64,000 nt of DNA, taken from the NCBI RefSeq assembly GCF_024125425.1, contig NZ_JAMXWN010000008.1, positions 62,001-126,000 of the forward strand. Reading direction: 5' to 3'. The notes below the pieces were generated by a model. The model made no database searches. It had not been told where the DNA came from and saw only the letters and a list, made by a program, of their open reading frames with translations. The DNA is from Sporolactobacillus kofuensis. GTDB taxonomy: Bacteria; Bacillota; Bacilli; Bacillales; Sporolactobacillaceae. The first letter of the stretch is position 1. Every line of letters begins with the position of its first letter. The translations under genes were made by a program, and so were the position numbers. Positions 28,740-37,385 of this stretch are shown here, in pieces.

Positions 28740-29644
28740 GTGAACCATCAGTATTTCAAATTAAAGTGCCTGGAAGCACAGCCAATCTTGGACCGGGGTT
28801 TGATTCGATCGGGCTTGCTTTCGAGCGTTATCTTATTTTGAATTGTTCCAAAGCGGAATCTTGGTCCTTTGTTTATCTCAAACAACCTGCTTTTCAACCT
28901 GAATTGCAGAATAACCTAATCTTTGTCACCGCAAAAAAAATTGCAGACCAACATGGGAAACACCTCCCTCCCTACTCGGTGGAGGTTCTTAATGATATTC
29001 CGCTCTCTCGTGGGCTCGGGAGTAGCGGTTCTGCAATTGTTGCAGGAATTGAGCTTGCAGATTTTCTGCTTGATCTACATCTTACGTTGGAAGAAAAATC
29101 TTGGATTGCGTGCCAAATAGAGGGACATCCTGATAATGTCACCGCTTCTCTGTATGGAGGATTGGTGGTCTCTACGCAATCAAGTACAGAGGTCTCAAGT
29201 GTCCGACTGTCCGCGCCAACGTTTGATTTTGTGACCGTTATACCATCCTATGAATTAAAAACAAGCGAAGCACGTAAAGTACTGCCAACAACACTCTCTT
29301 TCAAAGAGTCTATTGAGGCGAGCAGTGTCGCTAATGTATTAATTGCTGCACTACTGACAAGTAACGGTCCTCTAGCAGGAAAAATGATGGAAAGTGATCG
29401 CTTTCATCAGCCATTCCGTGCCAAGCTTATTCCTGAAATGGAAGAGATCCGCAAGCTCTCCGGTGAAAATGGAGCCTATGGTACATTCTTAAGCGGAGCC
29501 GGCCCTACGGTCATGTCTCTTGTGGATCATGCAAAAAGTAGACAAGTTCGTGATTGTCTGCAGCGTGCATTTCCAAATTTTGAATGTTTAGTGCTGCATC
29601 CTGTTAATCACGGTTCTTGCGTACAAATGATCTCCACAATATAG
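28736..29644 (+). CDS. thrB: homoserine kinase
   Basis: This 302-residue GHMP kinase phosphorylates homoserine. The N-terminal [13 protein letters not shown] and the ATP-binding [12 protein letters not shown] at residues about 89-100 are diagnostic, and [15 protein letters not shown] is GHMP motif 3. The ATG is contained in the thrC stop overlap. It completes the route from aspartate semialdehyde to threonine encoded by this operon. The only following hairpin, at 29672-29715, contains the binding site of a small ORF rather than a clean terminator. Confidence 0.96.
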   Translation: MSEPSVFQIKVPGSTANLGPGFDSIGLAFERYLILNCSKAESWSFVYLKQPAFQPELQNNLIFVTAKKIADQHGKHLPPYSVEVLNDIPLSRGLGSSGSAIVAGIELADFLLDLHLTLEEKSWIACQIEGHPDNVTASLYGGLVVSTQSSTEVSSVRLSAPTFDFVTVIPSYELKTSEARKVLPTTLSFKESIEASSVANVLIAALLTSNGPLAGKMMESDRFHQPFRAKLIPEMEEIRKLSGENGAYGTFLSGAGPTVMSLVDHAKSRQVRDCLQRAFPNFECLVLHPVNHGSCVQMISTI

Positions 29645-29671
29645 TTCACTTCATGCTTAAACAATAAATAG

Positions 29672-29715
29672 AAACCTCCCCATCTGCTCAAACTAAGCGT
29701 TGATGAGGAGGTTTT
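29672..29715 (+). promoter_or_regulatory. hairpin sequestering the ribosome binding site of a small ORF
   Basis: AAACCTCCCCATC at 29672-29684 can pair with GATGAGGAGGTTT at 29702-29714, with one mismatch. The downstream arm contains the AGGAGG site of the 31-codon ORF at 29719. The hairpin is followed only by TTTTG, so it may be a weak terminator, a translation-control element, or both. Confidence 0.5.
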
Positions 29716-29718
29716 GTC

Positions 29719-29814
29719 ATGAAAGTGAAAATTGGTTGGAAATTTATTATATTTTTTGCTGTTCTGTTCGGTGCACTCTATATTCTGTACATCGTCTTGC
29801 ATTCTCAATTCTAA
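29719..29814 (+). CDS. 31-residue single-pass membrane peptide
   Basis: The ORF encodes MKVKIGWKFI followed by a strongly hydrophobic stretch (IIFFAVLFGALYILYIVL) and ends HSQF. It has an AGGAGG site 7 bases before the ATG, a positively charged N-terminus and one predicted membrane helix. It is too short for ordinary gene finding. I do not recognise a family. It could be a small membrane regulator, a toxin-like peptide, or a chance ORF, although the site, spacing and composition argue for a real gene. It follows thrB by 74 bases and its binding site lies in a hairpin. Confidence 0.6.
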   Translation: MKVKIGWKFIIFFAVLFGALYILYIVLHSQF

Positions 29815-29881
29815 TACACAACACGCGTATAGATGCGGGAAAAGAAGCCATTTCCTGCAACCGTTTGCATTATTTGCCTGA

Positions 29882-30724
29882 TTATCCCTGTAATAATACG
29901 TCTTGTATCTTTCCGTCACTGTTCAGATGTTGCTGGCGCACGTGCATCACACTTACAAAAAGCGCATCAATTAAGGTCACCTGAGCAGCACGCGCCACAT
30001 AAGATTCTGATCTGAAATCAGTGGGTACGGATACTGTATGGAGCGATATATCCATCATTTCAGCCAAAGCAGATTTCATAAACCCGGTTAAGCCAATTGT
30101 TGGACAGCCTTTTTGCTTTGCCGTTTTCGCAACTTGTACCAGATGTTTATCTGATGCCGAATATGAGATAAATACAGCAGTATCCTGCTCTGTCAACTGT
30201 GAGGCGGTCAATGTTTGGAATTCTCCATCGCTTGGTGCATAGGTCATGACACCGGCACGAACGAACTTTCGATGAGCTTCCTGTGCAACCAAGGCTGAAC
30301 CACTACTGCTAAAAAACGCAATGCGTTCAGAGCGTGATAAAGTATGAATTGCTTTTTTGAATTGTTCACTATTTAGAATCTGGTAGGTATTCTCCAATGT
30401 GCGGATATTATCCTGAAAGACCTGCTCAGCCTGTGCCAATACTTCATCGTCCTGACCGGATTTCTTTGTCTCTTCAAAACGCTTACTTCGAGCGATATCT
30501 GAAGCAAGAACGATTTTCATTTCTTGGAATCCTTTAAAATCCAACCTGCGGCAGAACCGAAATACTGTTGCATCGGCTACCTTGATGCGTGCGGATACTT
30601 GATTAATACTACTGTGAATCGTTTCTTTGGGATGATTTAAAATATAATCGGCAATTTTGCGTTCTTTTTCGCTCAAATGTGGGTAGGCTGACTGAATACG
30701 AACGATACACTGACTCTCTGACAT
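29882..30724 (-). CDS. RpiR/MurR-family transcription regulator
   Basis: This 280-residue regulator has an N-terminal RpiR helix-turn-helix (LSEKERKIADYILNHP, VADATVFRFCRRLDFKGFQ). A SIS domain from about residue 120 to 260 (IAFFSSSGSALVAQEAHRKF, FISYSASDKHLV) binds phosphosugars. Such proteins control amino-sugar or pentose catabolism, often neighbouring genes. Here neither neighbour (thrB or hisC side) is sugar-related, so the target is unknown. The ATG follows AGGAGGGGG. The promoter carries cre-like sequences, hinting at carbon control. Confidence 0.88.
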   Translation of the reverse strand: MSESQCIVRIQSAYPHLSEKERKIADYILNHPKETIHSSINQVSARIKVADATVFRFCRRLDFKGFQEMKIVLASDIARSKRFEETKKSGQDDEVLAQAEQVFQDNIRTLENTYQILNSEQFKKAIHTLSRSERIAFFSSSGSALVAQEAHRKFVRAGVMTYAPSDGEFQTLTASQLTEQDTAVFISYSASDKHLVQVAKTAKQKGCPTIGLTGFMKSALAEMMDISLHTVSVPTDFRSESYVARAAQVTLIDALFVSVMHVRQQHLNSDGKIQDVLLQG

Positions 30725-30754
30725 AGAATAGTCCCCCTCCTAATCGTTAATTCT

Positions 30755-30805
30755 ATTGTACATCAAACGCTTTCATTTGAAAATAATTTTCTGTAAACGT
30801 TTTCT
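30755..30805 (-). promoter_or_regulatory. RpiR-gene promoter with cre-like sites
   Basis: On the minus strand TACAAT (30760-30755) is a -10 with TTTTCA 17 bases upstream. TGAAAGCGTTTGAT lies in the spacer (30762-30775). AGAAAACGTTTACA at 30792-30805 matches the CcpA cre consensus in 13 of 14 positions. Binding by CcpA, or by the RpiR protein itself, is an inference. Confidence 0.5.
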
Positions 30806-31113
30806 ATTTTTTTAATAGCTTCAATGTCCATTACCTATTCATGAAGATTAGGTATCAAAACTATTCCCTAGTTCCTGCGAAACTCCTACGTAATTTGATC
30901 ACTTCACTATTTAATCACTGCTTTCCTGCACTACCATGCCAACCTTTACTTTTATCATCTTCCATGTTTAAATGTAATGGATTAAACGCAGGATGTCTCC
31001 GCTGGGGTGAGGGTATATCTATACTTCAGTTAACTACAATCAGTGACTTCTGAAAATTCGCGGAATACTGTGAAAAAGAGAGCACCTATGCGCTTTGAAA
31101 ATGATGAGGAGCG
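30806..31113. other. intergenic, no gene recognised
   Basis: About 300 AT-rich bases before hisC. A small dyad TACCTA/TAGGTA occurs near 30835-30856. I see no RNA gene, T-box motif or short ORF with a credible ribosome binding site. Confidence 0.35.
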
Positions 31114-32208
31114 ATGCACGTGTTTAAGAAAAATCTTGAAGATTTAAAAGCATATAATCCCGGTCCATCCTTGGAAGAAATTAAACAAATTTATGGTTTG
31201 AAAAGGATTGTCAAACTGGATTCTAACGAGAATGTCTATGGTGCTTCACCTAATGTACGAAAAGCGATTGCGAGCGATGTTCTTTTGCCTGAACTCTATC
31301 CCGATTGTCGTGATCAAGCGCTACGACTTGAACTAGCCAAACGGCTTGGTATCGAACCGGAACACTTTCTATTTGGCACCGGTTTAGATGAAATCATTGT
31401 TTTAATCAGCCGAGCCTTTCTATCTACCGGCGACAATATTATCATGGCTTGGCCAACCTTCTATGAATACTATTGTCACGCTCAAATTGAAGGCGCAACA
31501 ACGAAAAAAATTCCATGTGATCAAAATGGAAAGCACGCGATCAATGCGATGCTGGATGCGATTGACGCTTCAACGAAAATCATATGGATCTGTAATCCGA
31601 ACAATCCTACAGGAACATATCTCACTGCAACCGAACTTGATTCCTTTATTCAACGGGTACCAAGCAATGTTCTTATTGTTCTTGACGAAGCTTATATTGA
31701 TTTTGTTACGGCTGAAGACTTTCCAAATGGATTGAAATACTTGGAAACAAAGGAAAATGTGCTTGTTCTCAGAACTTTTTCTAAATCCTACGGCTTGGCA
31801 TCATTCAGGATTGGTTATGCGGTTGGCTCCCAACGCGTCATCGATGAAATTGACAAAGTGAGACCCCCATTTAATAATCCTCGGCTGAGTCAAGTGGCAG
31901 CACTCGCAGCGCTCAAAGATGATCAATTTAAAGATGAGTGTGTGCGAAAGAACAATGAAGTGATCGCCATGACCACTGCATTTCTTGATGAGAAAGGTAT
32001 CCCCTATTTTAACACGCAGGCAAATTTCATTTTTATTAAGGTTGATGAACCACAAAAAATCGCTGAGTTTTGTAGAAAAAACGGCTTTCTAATTAATGCA
32101 TTTCAAACAGGAGTACGTATTACGATCGGAAAAAAGGAAGATATGAAAACACTGCTCAATATTCTTGATCAGGCGATAAAAACTTTTGCTCCGGAACCAA
32201 GCAAGTAA
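31114..32208 (+). CDS. hisC: histidinol-phosphate aminotransferase
   Basis: This 364-residue fold-type I PLP aminotransferase matches HisC. LDSNENVYGASPNV is the N-terminal substrate motif, ICNPNNPTGTYL contacts PLP, and the Schiff-base lysine is in LRTFSKSYGLASFRIG near residue 223. The ATG at 31114 is only 2 bases after AGGAG; the GTG at 31120 (starting VFKKNLED) has an ideal 8-base spacing and may be the true start. It stands alone, outside any his operon. In many Firmicutes HisC also acts on aromatic amino acids. A terminator follows. Confidence 0.92.
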   Translation: MHVFKKNLEDLKAYNPGPSLEEIKQIYGLKRIVKLDSNENVYGASPNVRKAIASDVLLPELYPDCRDQALRLELAKRLGIEPEHFLFGTGLDEIIVLISRAFLSTGDNIIMAWPTFYEYYCHAQIEGATTKKIPCDQNGKHAINAMLDAIDASTKIIWICNPNNPTGTYLTATELDSFIQRVPSNVLIVLDEAYIDFVTAEDFPNGLKYLETKENVLVLRTFSKSYGLASFRIGYAVGSQRVIDEIDKVRPPFNNPRLSQVAALAALKDDQFKDECVRKNNEVIAMTTAFLDEKGIPYFNTQANFIFIKVDEPQKIAEFCRKNGFLINAFQTGVRITIGKKEDMKTLLNILDQAIKTFAPEPSK

Positions 32209-32215
32209 ATTGATG

Positions 32216-32265
32216 AAAAAACACCATTAAAGTCAAACAGTATGTTTAAATTTAATGGTGTTTTT
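32216..32265 (+). terminator. terminator of hisC
   Basis: AAAAACACCATTAAA pairs perfectly with TTTAATGGTGTTTTT across a 19-base loop. It can work in both directions. Confidence 0.85.
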
Positions 32266-32279
32266 CTGATCTAAAGGTA

Positions 32280-32350
32280 ATATGTGAGATGCCACGGGAT
32301 CGGTGCCAGAGCGACCCCACAGCAGATCTAAGCCTGTATGGTGATACTCC
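32280..32350. repeat. dispersed intergenic repeat, copy E (inverted)
   Basis: Read on the minus strand, this segment has GGCACCGATCC followed by GGCATCTCACAT, which aligns with the end of copy A. It lies between hisC and the T-box leader. It is the most degraded copy, so the assignment is tentative. Confidence 0.4.
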
Positions 32351-32489
32351 GTTCACCTGTGACAAACGAACACATCGCAATAATCAAATAAAAACTTCAG
32401 GGGATTTTAATAAAGCCTTCAGAAAAAAAGGAAAATATTTTTCTTTACAAATAAACAGATAGCTGTTACAATTTGGACACAATCAGTTA

Positions 32490-32796
32490 AGCAAGTTCAA
32501 CTTTGTGAACTGCAATGATGAAGACAACGGTCTTAACGAAATCAGTCGCCAGAGAGCCGGCATTTGCTGAAAGTCGGTACGGTTTCATTTTGATTGAGCA
32601 CTTCGGAGCAAATTTGCTGAAAAATTGATCAAAACAGAGCGTTTGATTAATCAGTGAGTAGGCAAATTCGGCTTTTGGCCGTTATCGTATGTAACGAAGG
32701 TCGCCTTTATGATTTACTTAGGCGATAAATGAGGGTGGCACCACGAATATTAGCGTCCCTCGCGACATGTATACCATGCCGCGGGGGACGTTTTTA
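32490..32796 (+). promoter_or_regulatory. T-box riboswitch, probably serine-specific
   Basis: The order of T-box elements is clear: a GATGA kink-turn-like motif near 32514, AGAGAGCC (32551-32558) with the distal Stem I sequence, the T-box GAGGGTGGCACCACG at 32731-32745, then a terminator (GCGTCCCTCGCG with CGCGGGGGACG) and five T residues ending at 32795. The antiterminator bulge TGGC would pair with a tRNA ending GCCA, meaning a G discriminator, as in tRNA-Ser. AGC at 32597-32599 is a possible Ser specifier codon. It precedes an aminotransferase-serA operon, which fits serine control. Confidence 0.88.
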
Positions 32797-32861
32797 TTAT
32801 ATTGCGAGCGGTTATGCATCTAATTGCCCCGTTTTTCGCAGATCAAACAGAAACAGAAGGG

Positions 32862-34031
32862 ATGAGTTCATTGTATTTAGATCAGTCGTATTTATTTACA
32901 CCAGGTCCGACCCCTATTCCTAACGTTGTCAACGCCGCTATGGCGCGCCCGATGATCGGGCACCGGAGTCCTGATTTCTCTGTCCTGATAGAAGATGTCG
33001 CTACTCGGCTTCAACCCGTGTTCGGCACCAAGCATCCTGTTATGATTTTGACCAGTAGCGGTACCTCGGCACTCGAGGCCGCTGTCGTAAATACGGTTCA
33101 TGAAGGAGACCACGCTATTGTTATTGTTGCTGGATCTTTTGGGGACCGCCTTGCTTCGATCGCGAAAAATTACGGGGCAACCGTACACCGTTTATCTATT
33201 GAGTGGGGTAAATCCTGCTCCACGGAACAACTTGAAGCATTTATCGACAGTCTTTCCGGTACTCCGATTAAAGCAGTCTTCGGCACGTTCAACGAAACAT
33301 CTACAGGTGTCCTGAATCCTATTCATGCGCTTGGCACCGTGGTTAAACAAAAGACGGATGCATTGTTCATCGTCGACGGTGTAAGTTGCATCGGTGCCGT
33401 TCCGGTCGATATGGAACAAGACAATATCGATCTGCTCGTCACCAGTTCACAGAAAGCATTGATGCTTCCTCCGGGTCTTGCTTTCGTTGCTGTCAGTGAC
33501 CGCGGCTTACAAGCAATTCGCGAATGTCCGGAAAGACGCTTTTATCTCGACTTGAAACGTTATGTAGATACTTATGAAAAACAAAAATCAACGCCGTTCA
33601 CTCCCGCTGTTTCCCTCATTCAAGGCGCACAAGCCGTCTGCGATATGATCGAAGAAGAAGGATGGGATAATGTGATCAAGCGCCATCTTTTACTTAGAGA
33701 TATGATGCGTGCCGGAATTCGTGAATTGGGTCTTCCGCTTCTAACTTCTGATGCAGATGCTTCACCAACTGTTACAGCAGTTAAGCCAGAAGGCCTATCG
33801 GCACCAGACATTCAAAAGGCCCTGAAAAAGGACTTTTCAATAACGATTGCAGGCGGTCAAAAAGACTTAAAAGGAAAGATTTTCCGAATTGGCCACATGG
33901 GTTATTGCACACCGTTCGATGTATTGAAAGTGTTGAGCGCTCTTGAAATGACATTAGCTAAATTTGGACAAGCACCGCGATTCGGTTCTGCCGTCAAAAA
34001 AGCTGAGGAGGTTTATGTACAGCATGTATAA
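32862..34031 (+). CDS. class V aminotransferase, probable serine-pathway transaminase
   Basis: This 389-residue PLP enzyme belongs to the alanine-glyoxylate/serine-pyruvate aminotransferase group of class V (YLFTPGPTPIPNVV start; PLP lysine in VTSSQKALMLPPGLAF). It is not the canonical SerC fold subgroup. Position behind a serine-type T-box and directly before serA suggests it performs the phosphohydroxypyruvate or a related transamination in serine synthesis. The frame extends back to 32802, but that would overlap the terminator leader. ATG 32862 is very close to AGAAGGG; TTG 32871 has better spacing and is an alternative start. Confidence 0.85.
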   Translation: MSSLYLDQSYLFTPGPTPIPNVVNAAMARPMIGHRSPDFSVLIEDVATRLQPVFGTKHPVMILTSSGTSALEAAVVNTVHEGDHAIVIVAGSFGDRLASIAKNYGATVHRLSIEWGKSCSTEQLEAFIDSLSGTPIKAVFGTFNETSTGVLNPIHALGTVVKQKTDALFIVDGVSCIGAVPVDMEQDNIDLLVTSSQKALMLPPGLAFVAVSDRGLQAIRECPERRFYLDLKRYVDTYEKQKSTPFTPAVSLIQGAQAVCDMIEEEGWDNVIKRHLLLRDMMRAGIRELGLPLLTSDADASPTVTAVKPEGLSAPDIQKALKKDFSITIAGGQKDLKGKIFRIGHMGYCTPFDVLKVLSALEMTLAKFGQAPRFGSAVKKAEEVYVQHV

Positions 34032-35628
34032 AGTTATTGTTACCGATCCGATCAGTGAAAGCGGCTTGCGGGCATTGACCAGTAATCCTGAATTCAAGGT
34101 TGACCAAAAAACCGGACTTGATCCCGTTGTACTCGCAGAATTGATCAAGGATTATGATGCATTGATTGTCCGCAGCCAAACTCAAGTCACTCGTGATATT
34201 ATTATGGCTGCTGATCGGCTGAGAGTCATCGCCCGCGCAGGTGTCGGCGTCGACAATATTGACATTGAAGCTGCTACGGAAAAAGGTATTATCGTCATTA
34301 ATGCTCCTGCAGGGAACACGATCGCAGCAACGGAGCACACATTGGCAATGATGCTGTCACTGGCGCGCAGCATCCCTCAGGCATATGGCTCATTGACTTC
34401 AGGAAAATGGGAACGTAAGCTTTTTAAAGGCGTTGAACTCTATCAAAAAACACTTGGTGTTGTTGGCATGGGCAGAATCGGAACTGAAGTCGCGAAACGT
34501 GCCAAAGGTTTTGAGATGAACATTCTCGGTTATGATCCGTTCTTAACTGAAGACCGTGCCAAGAAGCTAGGCATAATCAAAGCCAGTCTAGATGAAATTG
34601 CCGAGCAAGCGGATTTCATTACCGTCCACACACCGCTTACCCCAGAAACACGTGGATTAATTAATGCCGACTACTTTGCGAAAACAAAAAAAGGTCTGCG
34701 CATTGTTAACTGCGCGCGCGGTGGTATTATTGACGAACAAGCATTGGTGGATGCCGTAAACAGTGGACAAGTCGCTGGAGCAGCCATTGATGTATTCGAG
34801 CATGAGCCACCTCAGAATATCGGGCTCACGCAGAACCCGCGCATCATTGTCACACCGCACCTTGGTGCATCTACTACTGAGGCACAAGAAAAAGTCGCAG
34901 AATCCGTTAGTGAAGAGATCGTCGGCATCTTTACTGCAGGCAGCGTTCAGCATGCGATTAACCTGCCACATATTTCAGCTTCGGTTCAGCAAAAAATTAG
35001 ACCTTATTTAACCCTAAGTGAACAGATGGCTGAATTGTTGATGCAAATCTTTAAGAAAGCACCTGAAAAAATTAATATCAATTATTACGGTGAATTATTT
35101 CTCGAAGATACAGGTTTGCTTACTCGACAAATGATCAAGGCTCTGCTCTCTTATTATTTAGATTCTTCGATCAATATTGTTAACGTGATGCAAGTCCTTA
35201 AAGCACATAGTCTCGCCTACACAGTACAGAAAAATGCTGCACATAAAGGTTTTACAAACTTCATCGAACTTGAGATCGTGAATGGTGAAGATCGTGCAAC
35301 GATTGCCTGCACGTATTTATCCGGATTCGGCGGACGTATCGTCTCGATCAATGGCTACCGTCTTGATATGGAACCAGAGAAGTATCTCCTTTATATCGAC
35401 CATATGGATGTTCCTGGAATGATTGGAAACGTTGGATCGATACTCGGTAAAGGTCATATCAACATTGGCAGTATGTATGTAGGTCGAGAAGCAATTGGCG
35501 GAAAAGCGGTCATGGTGCTCACACTCGATAAGAAAGTACCAGAAGAAGTACACAAAGAAATTCTCGGCATTCCAGATCTGAATGATGTACAGTTTGTTGA
35601 GATCGATATGCCCGAAGAAGATAATTAA
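34015..35628 (+). CDS. serA: D-3-phosphoglycerate dehydrogenase
   Basis: This 537-residue enzyme carries out the first step of serine synthesis. The N-terminal substrate domain has ARAGVGVDNIDIEAATEKG. The NAD fold is GVVGMGRIGTEVAKRAKG, and catalytic residues are in NCARGGIIDE and TPHLGASTTEA. An intervening ASB-type domain and a C-terminal ACT domain (DVPGMIGNVGSILGKGHIN) complete the long form. AGGAGG is 3 bases before ATG 34015 and 12 before ATG 34024, so either may be used; both overlap the aminotransferase end. A strong terminator follows. Confidence 0.96.
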   Translation: MYSMYKVIVTDPISESGLRALTSNPEFKVDQKTGLDPVVLAELIKDYDALIVRSQTQVTRDIIMAADRLRVIARAGVGVDNIDIEAATEKGIIVINAPAGNTIAATEHTLAMMLSLARSIPQAYGSLTSGKWERKLFKGVELYQKTLGVVGMGRIGTEVAKRAKGFEMNILGYDPFLTEDRAKKLGIIKASLDEIAEQADFITVHTPLTPETRGLINADYFAKTKKGLRIVNCARGGIIDEQALVDAVNSGQVAGAAIDVFEHEPPQNIGLTQNPRIIVTPHLGASTTEAQEKVAESVSEEIVGIFTAGSVQHAINLPHISASVQQKIRPYLTLSEQMAELLMQIFKKAPEKININYYGELFLEDTGLLTRQMIKALLSYYLDSSINIVNVMQVLKAHSLAYTVQKNAAHKGFTNFIELEIVNGEDRATIACTYLSGFGGRIVSINGYRLDMEPEKYLLYIDHMDVPGMIGNVGSILGKGHINIGSMYVGREAIGGKAVMVLTLDKKVPEEVHKEILGIPDLNDVQFVEIDMPEEDN

Positions 35629-35649
35629 CAAATACATTTTCTAAGCTCG

Positions 35650-35681
35650 CCTCCGGTTCCTTTTTGGGACTGGAGGTTTTT
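35650..35681 (+). terminator. terminator of the serA operon
   Basis: CCTCCGGTTCC pairs with GGGACTGGAGG (one wobble and a small loop), followed by TTTTTAG. Confidence 0.88.
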
Positions 35682-35686
35682 AGTTG

Positions 35687-35880
35687 TCAAAAAAACGTAA
35701 TGCCAATTGAATTAAAAATATTAACAAGTGGATAAGTGAGCGTCATAAAGAATCCCAATACAATTCCATTGTAGATTAGAAGATGCCTTGCCGACCCTTT
35801 TTTTATAAGAGTTGAACCTAAAATTGATCCAATGACAGCTCCTCCCCCAAATAATCCTTCGCTAATACCCTATACAAAAC
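35687..35880 (-). pseudogene. C-terminal remnant of a membrane permease
   Basis: On the minus strand an uninterrupted frame of about 60 codons reads EGLFGGGAVIGSIL, then LIKKGSARHLLIYNGI, VLGFFMTLTYPLVNIF and a stop at 35687. A stop codon occurs at 35872 and no start or upstream part exists. Two hydrophobic helices and a Gly-rich turn suggest the end of a multi-pass transporter, perhaps TauE/DUF81-like, but I cannot assign it. It abuts an insertion-sequence remnant, which may explain the loss of the rest. Confidence 0.5.
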
Positions 35881-35944
35881 CTTGAACCTTGAAAGTTTGT
35901 AGCATTAATGAATTATAAACAACGTTGAACACGCCAACTGAGAT

Positions 35945-36080
35945 CAATCAGCTATGTGTGAGTGGATTGAGTATTACAATATGTCTCGAATCAAAGAAAA
36001 GCTCGGTGGTCTAAGTCCGAATGAGTATCGGATTGCAACCACCGAGCAAGTAGCTTAATAAAAATGTCCAACTTTTGGGG
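35945..36080 (+). mobile_element. IS3-family (IS150-like) 3' remnant
   Basis: Frame 35960-36058 encodes EWIEYYNMSRIKEKLGGLSP then NEYR, the typical C-terminus of IS3/IS150-group OrfB transposases, ending in TAA. It is followed by TGTCCAACTTTTGGGGTT at about 36069, resembling the right inverted repeat of such elements. Only the last 33 or so codons remain, so it is not mobile. No left end was found in this intergenic region. Confidence 0.75.
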
Positions 36081-36179
36081 TTTGGATCACCATCTTCTAT
36101 CTGCTTAATCTCTTTTTTTATTGTGTCCTTGACAGGGAGGGGTACCAGTTTAATAAATGGCCCGCTCTTAACATACATT

Positions 36180-37325
36180 TTATTTAGTCAACCCTAACAC
36201 GAGCTGCTGTACATCCGCAATCGAATCGAGTATATAATCTGCACCATGATCCTCTAACTCACCGCGCGCTTTCTGTCCGGATAGTCCGGTCAGCACACCG
36301 GCAAAACGGCAACCGAGCTGCTTGGCACAGAGCAAATCGGCGAGTGAATCTCCGACGATTAACGTTTGATCGCCATTCGGCAATTGCTCCGGTTGTCTGG
36401 CCGTCCAACGTTTCAGATCACTGTCCTTGCCATAATAGGAAGCTAAGTAAGTAAAAGGATGTGGCTTTGCCAATGGTGCGGCGTCAAATGCTTTTTCAGC
36501 CGAAAGGACATCATCTGCAGTCGCAATATGATTCGGATCAAGCTCATCAATCCACTGTAAATAAGTAAATGGTTTGAACGTCTCAAGTCTTGGTCGTCCG
36601 GTAGCAATTCCTACGTTCAACCCTTGTTCTCGAAAAGTACGAAACATGCCGCGAATATAGGCCGGGTCAGCCAAGGTGACCTCATCATTCATGAATCCAT
36701 GTTTTCCTGTTTGCACAGAAGGAAGACCTGTTGCTCCAAGAACATTTTCATCACCAATGTACCATTCCTGAGAAGCATGTTCGCCAATATGCCATAAAGC
36801 ACTCTTTGGCTGAAATGCATCCGTCTTGATTCCAAGCCGTGTCTCAGCGATTTGATTCAGGTATACGATCAATTCCTGTTTTACAGCCGTTGTATTTTGA
36901 TATTCAACCATGACTTGCGAATAATCTGTTGTGACCGGATATTCTTTAAACAAGGTTCTGAATTTATCTAGAGTTGCACGGTCGATCGTCTTCGTCAGCA
37001 AATTCGCTGCCTCAATCCTTACAGGTTCAGGCAATTGTGCCGTTAAATGGATCAGTTGTACGGAAAAGGTTATGTAAATCATATCCCAATTCGCATTCAT
37101 ACCACGGGATTTAAGGAAGTTCAAAATTTCATCGTTCAAAAAGATTTTAGAACGGGTTTCAGCAATTTCCGCATCGCTATATTCTGTCTTGAAGCTTTGC
37201 GTATTGCCAAGACCTAGATAATGATCACTCATCAGTAATTCTCGAACTGTGAGCGCCGATGCGTCAAAATAACGTTCCTCACTAAGAAAAACGCCATCAA
37301 CATCGAATAAAACCGTTTGAATCAT
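36180..37325 (-). CDS. HAD-family hydrolase, large form
   Basis: This 381-residue protein has the haloacid dehalogenase core: motif I FDVDGV (D8, D10), motif II IATGRPR, the lysine in AKPHPFTYL and motif III IVGDSLADLLCAKQLGC. It is much longer than usual HAD phosphatases because about 200 residues lie between motif I and motif II as a helical cap region. It probably dephosphorylates a small metabolite; the substrate is unknown. The ATG is at 37325, and a GGATCGGTG-type site is only weak. It is followed by no obvious terminator and has unrelated neighbours. Confidence 0.85.
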   Translation of the reverse strand: MIQTVLFDVDGVFLSEERYFDASALTVRELLMSDHYLGLGNTQSFKTEYSDAEIAETRSKIFLNDEILNFLKSRGMNANWDMIYITFSVQLIHLTAQLPEPVRIEAANLLTKTIDRATLDKFRTLFKEYPVTTDYSQVMVEYQNTTAVKQELIVYLNQIAETRLGIKTDAFQPKSALWHIGEHASQEWYIGDENVLGATGLPSVQTGKHGFMNDEVTLADPAYIRGMFRTFREQGLNVGIATGRPRLETFKPFTYLQWIDELDPNHIATADDVLSAEKAFDAAPLAKPHPFTYLASYYGKDSDLKRWTARQPEQLPNGDQTLIVGDSLADLLCAKQLGCRFAGVLTGLSGQKARGELEDHGADYILDSIADVQQLVLGLTK

Positions 37326-37385
37326 TTTTTCACCGATCCTCTCGTCCTTTTCATCAGTGTATCATAGATCTAGCGGTTCTTCCTA

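Noticed and set aside
32729-32861. Longer N-terminus for the class V aminotransferase
   Set aside because: The upstream frame overlaps the T-box terminator and lacks a ribosome site; the family start lies near 32862-32871.
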